Below, piece after piece: positions 1 through 11,816 of a DNA stretch of 64,000 nucleotides; within the stretch, counting starts at the first letter, position 1; each line of letters starts with the position of its first letter. The position numbers and the translations under genes are program-made. The DNA is from Gnetum montanum (lineage: Eukaryota > Streptophyta > Gnetopsida > Gnetales > Gnetaceae), in contig MNCI01025435.1 of the NCBI GenBank assembly GCA_015680685.1, positions 102,567 through 166,566 on the forward strand, written 5' to 3'. The notes below the pieces were generated by a model that was not told where the DNA came from, did no database searches, and saw only the letters and a list, made by a program, of their open reading frames with translations.

Positions 1-201
1 GAAAATACCAAAAAAATCACATACCTCAGACTTGCTTAACCATACACCGTGACACTTACAAGCAAGCCTGGGAAGACAACGAACGATTAACCCCAAGTGT
101 TTTTTGTGGTGTTAAGGCATTTAGTCTGCGGAGTTCGACCGGATCGCGCGTGCACGCTCGTATTCGTATGGTTGAGTGTAGGGGTACCTCGCCACTCATC
201 A
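1..201 (+). repeat. 3' part of an LTR, cut by the window edge
   Basis: This stretch ends in GGTACCTCGCCACTCATCA, the same 3' terminus as the LTRs of elements A and B, and aligns along its length with the reverse complement of B's LTR at 27132. No primer binding site follows it, so it is a 3' LTR or a solo LTR rather than a 5' LTR. The five bases after it (GTAAT) would be one copy of the target duplication; the other lies outside the window. Confidence 0.85.
27..70 (+). promoter_or_regulatory. LTR stem-loop (R/U5 region)
   Basis: Arms CAGACTTGCTT (27-37) and AAGCAAGCCTG (60-70) form 10 of 11 pairs around a 22-nt loop that begins AACCATAC. The same stem-loop, with different but still paired arm sequences, is seen in the other LTRs of this superfamily. 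It lies about 130 bp before the LTR end, so it would be in the transcribed leader. Function unknown. Confidence 0.6.
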
Positions 202-1384
202 GTAATGAAAGAGATATGAATTAGAATGTTAAGTGCACTAGTCCTAGAGCAGTACTAGATAAGTAACCTCTTAGGAAGCTCTTAATAAGTCTCAAAATTC
301 ATGGACATGGAGCTTTTAAAAACTTTAAAAGTCCATAAGTTTTAATCCTAGAAGCCTCTTTTGATAAATAAATAATCATTTCAAGTAGATTTCAATCTTT
401 TAGATGTAATGGTATAGTTAGATTAGGCATAGAAAACTTCAAATTTTATTTTTTAAGTCCTTGTCTAAACATGTTTCAAAGACATTAAAAAATTAAATTG
501 ATAATAAAAGTCAAACCAAAGAAGAGTTTTAATAACTTAATAGCTTGAATCTAATGAAGATGAAGATGTTGGCTAATTAGATGGAAAAAATTTGTTGTTA
601 TTTATTCTAGCTTTTTTGAGCAACTACATAATCATCCAAAATAACAATAAAAAGAGCTATTGGGATAGTCATCATATCTTTTCTCCTTTGTCTACCCATG
701 TCCAAAGCCCAAAAAGTGTATTGGAGAATCATGAAAGTCTATGTCAATGATTGAATGAATGCTCTTAAGTAATAAATTAATGAGATTAGAGACACTTAAT
801 AGGAGGTCCATGATATAAATAAAGGCTCAATAATTATATGCAAGATAAGGAGATTAAAAATTTATCCAAAAACTCTAAAGAAAAATGGTTTAGAGTCCAA
901 GAAAAGGTAGACTATTTTGTATATTCCATCAAAAAGTTAATAGATCATTTATTTTAATCTCATAAATAAAATCAAAACTATCCATGAGACTATGATTAAG
1001 AACAATTCCATCCAATTTATCATTAAGAGGATAAAAATCAATACTAAAGGCCAAGATCAGGATTAGAAGTAAAGAATTATTAAAATTATCTAACTCCTAT
1101 AGGATCACTAACTCAAGTTCATGTCAAAAAGATAAAACTTGTTAACTATGATGGAGTTCCAAGATCCAACGCAAAAGCAAAAGATTAGCTTAACACCACA
1201 AAGAACTAGTTTAACATGTTGAATTGATTGATCCAAGAACATCTTGTAGTCATCTCTCTATATTTAAGACAACTTGCTGCAACATGATGAAATAGTCTAG
1301 AGACATAAGGACTAATCACTAACTAGTTTTGTTTCTTTCAAGATTTTAGGTAAAAATTAGTGTCAAAATGTTTTCTCAAGAATG
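202..1384. other. No gene recognised
   Basis: AT-rich sequence with stops in all frames. It may include the decayed upstream part of the gag that becomes recognisable near 1385, but I see no motif that proves it. Confidence 0.4.
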
Positions 1385-2685
1385 ATAAGATACAATTCAA
1401 CTCATTGTGATTGGGTCGACATTTGATAAAAGATTACTATAAGAAATTTTATGACCTATCAAGGTATGTAAACCATCAAGATGAGAGTAAGCTTGCATTT
1501 AAATTTGTTGGAGCATTACTATCCTAGTTATGTTATTAGATTCATTTCCATAATTCACAGATGGTGGACAAAGCTTATAGAATTACCAAAGATTATGAAG
1601 AATCAAACTAGGTGAGAAATTCATCCATATGATAATATATTGTTGAAGAAACACCAAGTAAAAAATCTCAAACTAGTTGTTTCAATTTTGGTAAAGACCA
1701 CTTCAAGTGAGGTTACTCAAACAAATAAACAAGACCTTAAAGAAAGAAACATAGGACCCCAAAAATCCAATATCACTATGGCTAAGGAAAGCACTCAATC
1801 ATCCATTTCAGCCTCAATGAAGAAAATTTTAACATCTACTAAGTTAGGTTTGTGGAAATTTCAATCTCTCTTACTTATTTGTGAAGGATGAATTAAGGAT
1901 AGAGAGTAAAATTATTATTTGACAGTGGTGCCAATGATAATTTTGTCTTACCAAGTCTAGTTAAAATACTAAACCTAACCTTGTTTTTAAAGAAAGCTAA
2001 ATTTGAACTTACATATTGGGAAATTATGAGTAAGCATTCTAGGTATGATGAAATCCACTTTTTCCTTACAAAAATTTCTTTTTTTAATGAATTTTATGAA
2101 TACGAATTAGAAGATGTAGATGAAATTTTAGGAATGACCTTTCTTAAAAAATTTAATATTACTAACCACTTTGAAATCCATATCCTAAAAGTGCCAACCA
2201 CTAATCGGGTCAAGGCTCTAAGGAGGTAAGAAATAACAAAGAAGATTTATAGTGTTACTATTAAATGATCCAAAAGATTAATTAAGAAGGATGTAATTAT
2301 GTCCTTTGTAAAGGTAGTCCAACATTAAAAACATATTGATATCAAATTTTCAAAAGCCCTTAAAGAATTTAAAAATTTATTATTTGATGAAACTAAGGAA
2401 CTATCACTAAAGTAAGCCATGAACATGTTACTAATATCTTTCTAGGAACAAAACTAGTATTAAGATCTTCTTATAGGTATTCCACCTCTAAATTGAGGAA
2501 ATTAAAGATACAACTAGATTAATTACTTGAAGAAGATAAGATACATAGTGTTTTTCCTTGGGATGTAGCGGTCTTATTCATTAAGAAAAAAGATCGTACA
2601 TTAAGATTATGTATTGATTATAGGGTGTTAAATAAGGTAATGATTAAAAATACTTATCCTTTTCCTAGTATTGGTTCTAGTTTCT
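1385..2685 (+). pseudogene. Element G: decayed gypsy gag-protease-RT fragment
   Basis: Three parts of a Ty3/gypsy polyprotein follow each other on the + strand in shifting frames. Near 1440-1610 is a gag C-terminal signature (KFYDLSRYV, later KFVGALL and VDKAYRITKDYEE), followed near 1680 by a knuckle remnant CFNFGKDHFK in which the second Cys is Phe. Near 1918-2210 is a retropepsin-like segment starting FDSGANDNFVLPSLV, with ILGMTFLKKFN about 65 residues later. Near 2490-2680 is the RT N-terminus, with [25 protein letters not shown] and LNKV. Homology stops just after the PFP position near 2680, before the catalytic YxDD motif, so the element is truncated. Gag and RT wording suggests a chromovirus-type element, but no LTR or primer site was found. 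Many stops show that it is long dead. Confidence 0.75.
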
Positions 2686-3599
2686 AGTAATTAAATTTTT
2701 ATAAACCAACCTATTAAACCCATTTTTGTTGGCTACTAGCCTTTGGCTTCACTAGGAAAAAATATCTCCAAATAGCTATAGTTGTTTTATTAGAACTAGT
2801 GGCTAAACTTTTAATATATTAAGATTTTAATAGTTTATAAAGTAAGGAAAATGCTAATACTAATTTCTAAAGAATATTTTTAAGATTGTTATCTATTGAA
2901 GTCAAATGAAGAACTTTCATCTATGTTGGATTGCTTATTAATTTTGAACTAATTCTAATGTAATAATTTAAAAATTTGTTCTTTCCTATTTTCAAATCTT
3001 GTAAGTAAAAAATAAGCCCTTTTTTATTGATTACTAAGTTCTTAGCCTCACTTTACTAGCAAAAGTAATAAATATTTTTTAATCTTTTCACAATAATAAG
3101 CTTTGATCAATCCATGTATTATTTTCTCTAAGATTTTGCAAGAATAGTAAGAGAAAGAACATAATCTTTGGAGCTTGATCAAAAAATGATCTCATATTTT
3201 TAAACATATAATGCAAAAATTTGTGTAATTCATTAAGAATAGACACACATATTAAGCTATCTAGTCTTCAAAAATAGGCAATGGTATTGCTAATCCTATA
3301 TTAAGTAGAAAACATATCATAAAAATATTTAACTCTTATCAAAAGTAAAGTGATAAGCTAAGTTAAGCAATCAACATTATAAACGTCAAAATGACTTATA
3401 GCTTTGAAAATAGAAATGAAGCCAAGATAACTGATTATACTACCATTATCATTATAATATCACTCTTTTTTTTTAACTTTCCTTCCTTGTGTATGATTTA
3501 ATGTTATACATTGTATTATTTATAGGCCTTAAGTTAACTAAAATTTTAGCTACATTTCAAAAACTTATAGCAGTAATTAATGCATACTCATTAATGGCC
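2686..3599. other. No gene recognised
   Basis: AT-rich sequence after the RT homology of element G breaks off. No LTR, RNase H or integrase signature was found. Confidence 0.4.
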
Positions 3600-5948
3600 A
3601 ATAGAAAGTTTTCAGTTGAGTATTTCTTTTCTTGTTCCCCAATCCTTTAAGCTTCTTTCTTTAACTAATTTGGAAGTTTCTTATAACTAAAAAGAAGCTT
3701 CAAAGCCTATAGCTATATTTATGGTTTTATACTTTTATTTTGAAACTAAATTGGTTTGTATTAAATCCTTCTTATCTTGATCTAGTTACTAAATGAATGG
3801 CTTTGTTCAATGAATCCTTAAGCTTTTGGTTGGTCTTCATGATGGATTCCTTCTAGTTATGAATTTAGTTGCAATTTTGGCCATAGCTATTATCATTCTG
3901 TCAAGTAGCTTCTTTTTGTGAGCCATTAAATATTTCTCTAATTAGTCTCTTTGGCTACTAACTCCCACATTTTTGTAACCTCTTCTTGATATATAGCTTG
4001 TTTATCTCTAATTAAAGCTATTCTTGTAGCTAAATATTTTTCTTTTTCTTTGCTGCTATGAAGCTTATTCTTCCAAACTTGATAGTCATCTTCTTGCATG
4101 AAAGTTAAGCTATGGTTTTTTTACTTCTTTTATCTTTCAATTATTGTGTCATTCTCATCGTTTCTTCTAAATATTTATTAACTTTAGCTATGTGATTGTC
4201 AATTAGGGCCTCCTTAAACGTTAGGTTGGCTTAAATTTTCTTTTTCTACTATATTGATATATCTAGGCTTCTTTTAGGCTCTTGATTGTATTTTGTTGAT
4301 TTTGTATAAAGTCTTTTTATTTTCTATTTAATTTGCTTTTCAACATATTACATATAGATTAAAATAGTATCTTTATTCTACCTGTGTGAAATGGATAATT
4401 CTTCTTTTCCTATTTCTTCATTTACATCCTTGAATTGAAGGATGACATTAGTGTGGACATTAGGATTTGTTGAATGTCTTTGGATCATGATGAAATGGTC
4501 ATTATCCCTATTTATGTTAACTTTTCTTAATGATCCTCTCATCAAATAGCCTAATGGAAAGCTTGTACTAACCAAAACTATTGATGTTTCCATGGTCTTC
4601 AATTTTTCCTACTACACTAAGCATTTTGTGTGAGATTTATTAGCTAATAGAGTGTCTTGTTCGCTTATAAGCTACTTTAGTCTTACTGTCCATGCTTCCT
4701 TTACCCTTATGTATTTTGGATGCTCATAGTGATAATTAGGATCTTCAAAGGATTCATATGTTTCATCAAATTTCTATGGAAAATAATTTTCATCCATAAT
4801 AGAAATTTAATAGTCCTTTAAATCCTGAGTTAAAGCATGTCTCTGATCGACCATCCATCTACTAGTACTAAACTTATAATAATCACACATCTCCTCTCTC
4901 AAAGGTAGTAATAAGATTATTTGGGGCTCTAAGTTAGCCTGAATTTTAGCTTGATCGATAGACCTATTTGTCTCCTAGCAATATCTAAGATTTGTATTAT
5001 CAATTTCATTAGCCTTCTTGAACTTTAAACTAGTATAATAGCTATAAGAATGGACTAGTAGAATACAATTAATGTATTTTGAAGCTATTCCCATAATTTG
5101 GCCAACATTGGTGAACTCCTAGTAGCCTTTTTTCAGAGGAAAATATATGGTCCTATTATAATCATTTTAAAAAGAACTATGCTTTATTTGCCTACTAATC
5201 TCCAATGCTACTAAATAGGATATAACAAACCTCAATAGCCTTCTAACCTTTTCATCTATTCCTCATATTAGAATTAGAGTATAATTTGCATGCAAGAAAA
5301 TGGTTCTCCATATTTTTGCTAAAGTTTCCTAATAATTCTTGGTAGGAGATGCTACATTAAGAATTCAAATATGTAGGAATAAACACAATTCATAAAAAAT
5401 TCTAACACTTGATACTAAATAAAGTCTATTCTAAAAATGACTAGGAAGGAATCATATATAGGCTCATCAAATATCATGGGCTAAATCTTAGCATAATAAG
5501 GCATTATTTGGGCCAATCTCTCAGGGTTAGAAACTTTGGCTAGAATCAAATCTAATAAAAATAAGCTCATTGAAAATGAAAATTTAGGGTTATTATGCTA
5601 AGAGAGACTACTATGCAAAGAATTATACATGTAATAAATAGGATAGAAGATCTTAACATTTTTTATAGCAACCAATATAAACAAGTTCTCTTCCTTAATA
5701 ATATCCATATTGTGGCTTGACCCAAAAGCCAAAGCAATTACAAAAATCCTATGATAGAAGTGTAGCTTCTTAATACTTGGTATGATTTTCTTATTCCTCC
5801 AATACTTGGTCACTTTTAGTGCCTTGAGCTGAATTAATTTCTTGAATTTTAGATGTTGAATAAACCTTCCTTGATGCACTACTATGAGCTTAGTATTGAT
5901 TTTTGCATGAATTGTCTCTACTTTTGGGAGTCCATAAATTTGTAACAT
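3600..5948 (-). pseudogene. Decayed, unrecognised coding region with a helical, charged C-terminal part
   Basis: Read on the minus strand from 5948, a 116-residue open segment contains LKFKKLIQLKALKVTKYWRN and then FYHRIFVIALAF. Protein-like sequence appears to continue in shifting frames (LAQIMPYYAKI near 5490), then another open segment at 4602-4378, then Lys/Glu-rich helical sequence down to about 3650 that looks like a broken coiled coil. A globular N-terminal part followed by a coiled coil resembles the layout of the accessory ORFs in elements A and C, but I could not align the residues. It could be an accessory ORF of another retroelement or simply unrelated. No start, promoter or intact frame can be defended. 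Confidence 0.25.
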
Positions 5949-7899
5949 CTTTTTAAGCTTAGTTCTATGTAGTGTTTTGACTATGATTGTTGATAAGAAA
6001 AATTGAGTAGTGTATTATATTTTCAATATGAAGTAAAATATAGATGGTTTGCTAAATATGCTAAAGTTCCTAGTTTAAGCTACATTTTGAGCAATATATG
6101 TTATATCATTGAGTTAAGAGTTTTATACCTTAAAGTTAAGTTTAATTTTAGAATAAGCTTGAAAATTAAAAGACTATGTTATTCTATAATAAAATTGCAT
6201 ACTTCTAGAAGTTTGACCATCATCATAAGAATGACTCATTGACAACCATGGGTTTAAAAAAAAAAATAGTTGATATAATTTAAAGAACCTTTGGAAAGGA
6301 TCTATTTTATGGATAAAGCTGCTTGTGATGCCACATTAGCACCCATCAAGTGTAGGATCCGATAGGGCTAGAAAAGCTATTTTATGAAAAAACATATGAC
6401 TTATAAGGTCACTTTAATGGGAATAGCTTAATGTTGTAGATACTAGGCTAGAGAAGCCCAAAACTCCAAAAGGGCCACATATGCTAGTAAGTTGGTTTTA
6501 TCTTTTGAAAGAGATATCTTAGCATTCAAGTAGTAGAAAATGATCAAGATGATTTTGAAATCATCTAGATGGATATTGTTAAGCACATGGCTAGAAAAGA
6601 AGAATTGCCAAATTAGGCTACTAAAACGAGTAGTAGAATGAGAGGAATTAAGCTCTAAGACATGCTTAAGAGAATTTTTAATTGAGCTCAGCAAACATGA
6701 CACATGATAGGATCGATAAGAGCTTCTTTATTAATACATTTGATTTAATATAGTTGATTTGAAGAAAGAATCCTAATGATGTAAATATGAATAATATGTA
6801 AGTTATTACAACTAGTAACTAAAACCAAAATTTGATTCTATGAAGTTGTTCTATTAAGCTCATCTATCATATGGACTAGCAATTACATCAAATTTAAGGA
6901 TGAAGTGACATACCAGGCTCTAGACTAGAAATGTAGCTTTACAAAGATAATGCTTAAAAGAATTATGCCACATGGGATGGGTCTTATAATAATTAAAGTG
7001 TAGCTATCAAGAGGATTAAAATGGACTTTCACTATAAGAAAAAGACATATGTGCATTTTAATTTTTTAATATAGCTAAAGAATGGTAGGGCTTAAAGTAG
7101 GTAATCATTTAGAACCAAAAATTTATTTCTAAAAGAAAGCTCTACCACAATAGCTCCACTCCAAAAAAATTGCCATTAGAACCAATTTCTAGTTCTATAA
7201 AGCTCATCTGTTACATTGGCTGTAGAAAAAAAGCCAATAGAACTAATCTATAGAATCAAAATATGACTCTATGAAGTACTTCTCTTTTCCATATTAACTA
7301 GGAAGAATAAGCACTAAACTAAGTTCATAGAACCATCATGTAGAGCTAGTTTTAAAAGCTAAAATATGGTTCTACAAGTTTGGATATTGATACATCAACT
7401 TAATGAGAAGAAATTTGACCAAGAATTGATTCTGATAAAGCTCTTTGGCATGTCAACCATATGAGAGTTGTCAAATGGAGTCATTATTAAGTTCTAACTA
7501 GCCTATGCATCACGTTTTCATCCAAGATCAATTCATAATGGCTTCATAATGACTTAGATTATAGAACTTGTAGCAACAGAAAAAATTGACACTGGAAAAC
7601 CAAGAGAATTTTTGCAAATAGTTTTGATCCAAGGATCCATGGGTCTTAGAAGGATCTAAGGCATCTTAGGAAATCTTGTTGATCACTTAAGGACTTGAAA
7701 AATCAATTAGTAAGTGAAATAAATGTAACGAAGCAAAAATGTGTGAAATAATGATTCAATGTTGGATTTGAGAATAGACTAGAAAGTGCAACAAATATGG
7801 AAAAATGACTACAAAATTTATATTGAATGTAAAAAACTATGTAAAAAAAAGGTTTTGGGAGTACAGATCAAGGCTTTTAAAGCCTAAGAATACTAGAAA
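5949..7899. other. No gene; scattered AGAACC...GGTTCT dyads
   Basis: No coding signature. Between about 6815 and 7375 short blocks of the type (T)AGAACCAAAATTTGATTCTATGAAG recur in variant form (near 6827, 7110, 7166, 7228, 7327), each with AGAAC and GTTCT in opposite orientation. They look like a degenerate repeat family. Confidence 0.35.
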
Positions 7900-8694
7900 A
7901 TAACTTTGAAATTTAGTGAAGGAGGTAGGGTGTGTTCTGCACTTGAATTTGCACTTATCTGTCCTAATCGATCTACTCCACAATAAATGCTATAATAAGT
8001 CTTTGCTACTCTTAGTGATCTACATTGAAAAGTCTAAAAAAGGCTATGAAAATTTGCGACTGCTTCTCTTTCTTTGTGCTGAAAAGTATCTCTACCAAAA
8101 TATGTGCTAAAAGGTTTAGAAATGGTGTTGAAAAATTGCTCAAATAGGCCTTCAATTTGCTAATCCTATGTTGGTTACATTTTCATGTGCTTTCTAAATA
8201 GTTACATAGCATATTTGGGCCACTTTTATGATCCAGAATTACAGTGTATGGGCCACCAGCGTTTAATTAATTTTCCTTAGAATACCAGTGTTTTTGGTCA
8301 TTTTTATGGTTCAAAATTGTAGCATATGAGCCATTAGTGTTTTTGACTTTTGGTGTTAAACTTAGTAAAATTTTTAACTTTTTAACTCTTATAATATATC
8401 ATAATAAAACTCATAGCTTGTGGGCCATGAATTTTACTTCACATATTTTAAAAGGGGTCTAGAATTTGACTAAAACAAGGTCATAAGCTAGCATTTTTTA
8501 TGGGAAAACAAGGCATTTATTTCTACTCTTGAATTTCTATCAAAATTACAATACAAATTTATCTTCTAGGCTTCTCTAATTGCAACATAAATTTTCCTTA
8601 AGGTGTTTCATTGGTCCCTATTTTTGGATGTTTTAAGCATTAACTCAAAAGACATCAACAAAGAATGTGAAACACTATCGCAAATTCATCATCA
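7900..8694 (-). repeat. Candidate 3' LTR of element D1
   Basis: The block 8200-8345 aligns in reverse complement with 54520-54660, where the same motifs (TACCA-TGTATTTGG, GGGCCACCA/GAGGCACCA, AGCCCATGAACCACTAAT) occur upstream of D2's gag. Reading minus, the block is preceded by a purine-rich tract (GTGTGGGGAGGAAGCA, 8695-8711) and a TGATGATG start at 8694, as expected for a polypurine tract next to a 3' LTR. The inner end was not located. Since the block is 3' of the genes in D1 and 5' of them in D2, an LTR is the simplest explanation, but the sequences are very diverged. Confidence 0.35.
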
Positions 8695-8711
8695 ATGCTT
8701 CCTCCCCACAC

Positions 8712-10377
8712 TTAATTTTATAGTTGTCAAATCATGGCAAGTAGTGCTCATGATGATGGAATAAGGTCTTAATGGGATGAAAAGAATTTAGGTTGAGGCT
8801 TTGGCTACATTGATTATTGAAGAATGATTACATGGGCTAACAAAGAATTCCAAATGTTTTGACATCATGGCCATGACATAGTAACATGTTTTTTTGCTAA
8901 TAAGGTCTTCATGCTTTATGCTTGAACTGCTAGTTACTTAATGATGTTTAGAGAAATTAGTGCTTTTTTTAGGTTTCTTTGATCACTTGGCTCTCTCATA
9001 TTTTTTTTAAGAGCTATTCATTTACATAAATCTAGGCTACATTTTATTGACATTTTTTCTCCCTTTTATCTTTTTTTTTTTGGATTGAAACCTTCATTGG
9101 GTTTTAATGCTATGGTTGAATTTTTGTGTTTTCTTGTTGAATGGAATGCTTGGAGATTTAGCAAAATTTTTGATGGAGCATGTCCAACATGTTACATGGC
9201 CATGATGCATGAATGTCAAACATAGGTTTTCATTGTTAGCAAGTTAAGGAGGGCTATAATTTGGTTACGAGGCCATGGCTTAGAAGGGGTAGTAGAAGTA
9301 ATGTAAGGAAAGAACATGCTAGTAAAATCTAGTGTATCAAGATCATGTGATAATTCACTACTACAATGAGTCACACCCCTGTGATGATTCTAGGCTCATC
9401 CTACAAATAAAACTCTAAGAGGACAAGAGAACAAGTTAAAGAATACACGTATTAATAAAAAATTATAGGAAATAACAAGCAAATAGAGGCCATCATGAGA
9501 TATAATTTGTAGAACATGAGAAATCTATATCTTATTTTACATATTCATACAAAGCTTATACTATTTTGAGTTACTAAAAAGAGATAGAAGATCATGCAGG
9601 CTCACTTATTATAAGCCATTAGAGTTTTCAACATCAATCGTTTATCCAAACCTGTAAACAAGGACAAACAAAGACTACAAGTAAACATATTAATATTAGA
9701 TGTAATTAAGGCCATGTGAAGGTTTTCATGTTGTCTTGTAGGGATTTGGTAATGTCTTGGATAGACTGATTTTTGAGGGTTTCGACTTTGTAATCAAGCT
9801 ATTTCATGGTATTAAGGCTATGGTCAAAAGGCTTCTAGTCTTAAGGTTTAAGCATTTCAAGGTTATTTTGATTAAAAAACATCACTCAAAGGGTTCATCA
9901 AACCTAAGGGAAAGTCAAATTGTGTCCATATTTGCCTGGTTTAATCTTCCATGCCAATAAGAATACATTAAGTGACATCTACATCATATTTTTATTAAAA
10001 AAGTTAAAATAAAGAAAAATAATATAATAAATAATATTATTTATTTTTGGATCATTATATGATTAAAATAAGAAAAACTTTAATGAAAATAGGTTATAAA
10101 TGAATAAAATAATGGTTTTCTAGGTCAAATAAGCTATGAAAGGTCAAATATTTCCATTCCTAGCGTGTAAGCATCATGGGGTAGGTTATCAACATGTTTG
10201 TTCTAGTGTGGTAGTTTGTGAGCTCCATAAGCTAGCTTGTCAACTTCATAAGATAATTTCATTTGCACAATATCTATGGTAATTAATGCTTGAAATTTGA
10301 AGTTATGGGGTCCACATGCCAATGTATGGGATTGGATAGGCAATGTGTGAGGTAATAGAAATTATTTTAACAAGATA
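8712..10377. other. Probable D1 3' non-coding region
   Basis: No gene signature. It lies between the candidate D1 LTR and the 39-bp array, so it is read as part of the long 3' region of D1. The 67-codon open frame at 9757-9960 has no recognisable features. Confidence 0.3.
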
Positions 10378-10872
10378 TGCTAGCGTATGGAATTAATTTC
10401 CCACCCATAGCATATGGGGTTAATTTCTGAGCTAATTTCCCATCCACTATGTGTGGGGTTAATTTTCTAGCTAATTTCACACCCAAAACATGTGGTGTTT
10501 ATTTCCCAGCTAATTTCCCACGCATAGCATGTGGGAATTATTTTTTGGCTAATTTCCCACCCAAGGAATGTGGGGTTTATTTCTTAGCTAATTTCCCACT
10601 CATAATGTGTTGGGTTAATTTCCTAGCTAATTTCCCACCCATAGCTTGTGGGGTTTATTTCCTAGCTAATTTCCCACCCACAGCATGTGGGGTTAATTTC
10701 CTAGCTAATTTTCCATCCATAACATGTGGGTTAATTTCCTAGATAATTTCCCACCCACAATGTGTGAGGTTAATTTTCTAGCTGATTTTCCACTCACTAC
10801 ATGTGGGGTTAATTTCCTAGTTAATTTCTCACCCACATCATATGGGGTTAATTTCTTGGCTAATTTCCCATC
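10378..10872. repeat. 39-bp tandem array, left part (about 12-13 copies)
   Basis: Unit of 39 bp with the core CATAGCATGTGGGGTTAATT followed by TCCTAGCTAATTTCCCACC. Since 39 is a multiple of three, the array stays open in one frame and gives a repeated 13-residue peptide of the type CGVNFLANFPPIA. This is a by-product of the repeat, not a gene. Each unit holds a CCCAC...GTGGG dyad around the variable CATAGCAT. The copies are diverged by point changes. Confidence 0.9.
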
Positions 10873-10877
10873 CATAG

Positions 10878-11752
10878 TGATGAAAAACTAGGTACCCCTA
10901 TGCCCAACCATATGAATCACAAGTGTTCATGCACGATTCGGTTGAATTCTGAGGACTTTATAGTTTCTAGTGCACTAGTCTTTTAGGTAGTGAACCTTGC
11001 CCTAAGATCATTCATTGTCTTCCCAATTACACTTGTGAAGCACATGGTATGGTTAAGTGTAATTGAGGCATATATTTTTTATAGTTTTATGTTTTATAAT
11101 TTTGGTTCCTAAATTGAGAGAAAGACAAGGTAATTTAATAGGTAATCCAATGTAACTAACCTACTAATCTCTAGCTAGTCCTAATATAAGTAGCTAATCC
11201 CACTTTCTATACACATCCTAAACCCATGTATCCACTGCTGGGTTACCAAGTGCTACACTAGTGAGTGCATCAAGCAATAACGCTACTGGGATTACCAAGT
11301 GAATACGTGCTATGCTCAAAGCAAATGTACTTATGTGTTTAACCTATCTAACTTATCTTGCTTAATTACTTTAATAGCTCAATTATTGGAAAAAATTTAA
11401 TGAATAAATTAATTAAAAAAATTGAATGCATAAATGAAATATTTAATCTATCTAGAGTGTTGCAAGGTTTATTAGAAAGCTTGTCTTTATTACTGCACAC
11501 AATGTCATGCTTAGGTGCAACAATGCTCGAACAAAGATCCATACACTCAATGACTCCTATTGTGGGCACTCGAGAGAAATATTCTAACTCTCAAATGAAA
11601 AAACTATAAGATCTTCACTACTACTGAAATCTCGTTGCCATGAATGTGGCTAGTAGGCATGTATTTATAGGCAAAAAGTAGACACTACGTCGATGCATGA
11701 TACAATGCATCGATGAGGCCTCATTGACACAGCCAAGAAATGCGACTCATCA
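10878..11752 (-). repeat. Solo LTR with target duplication CATAG
   Basis: An 875-bp LTR in minus orientation, running on the + strand from TGATGAAAAACTAGGTACC to GCGACTCATCA, related to the LTRs of C and F. It is flanked by CATAG at 10873-10877 and 11753-11757. Removing the LTR and one CATAG restores a continuous 39-bp repeat unit, so the insertion point is certain. Neither a primer site nor internal sequence is next to it, which fits loss of the element body by LTR-LTR recombination. U3 contains GATGCATGATACAATGCATC dyads. Confidence 0.9.
11024..11065 (-). promoter_or_regulatory. LTR stem-loop, perfect 11-bp stem
   Basis: Arms CAATTACACTT (11024-11034) and AAGTGTAATTG (11055-11065) pair at all 11 positions around a 20-nt loop that reads AACCATAC at its sense-strand start. 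Compared with B's stem, positions 3-7 have all changed on both sides while pairing is kept. Confidence 0.7.
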
Positions 11753-11816
11753 CATAGCATGTGGGGTTAATTGTTTAGATAATTTCCCATACATAGTATA
11801 TGAAGGGTAGTTCTTG
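11753..11816. repeat. 39-bp tandem array, right part
   Basis: About one and a half further units (CATAGCATGTGGGGTTAATT at 11753) continue the array on the other side of the solo LTR. Confidence 0.85.

Noticed and set aside
1-201. 5' LTR of an element covering the left part of the window
   Set aside because: No primer binding site follows it, and element G downstream has a different gag and RT type.
10449-10742. 97-codon open frame with Cys-rich repeats, as a possible gene
   Set aside because: It is the translation of the 39-bp tandem array; the frame is open because the unit length is a multiple of three, and copies vary as in non-coding DNA.
10378-11816. CRISPR-like array
   Set aside because: Units are contiguous and diverged without unique spacers, and the sequence is plant nuclear DNA.
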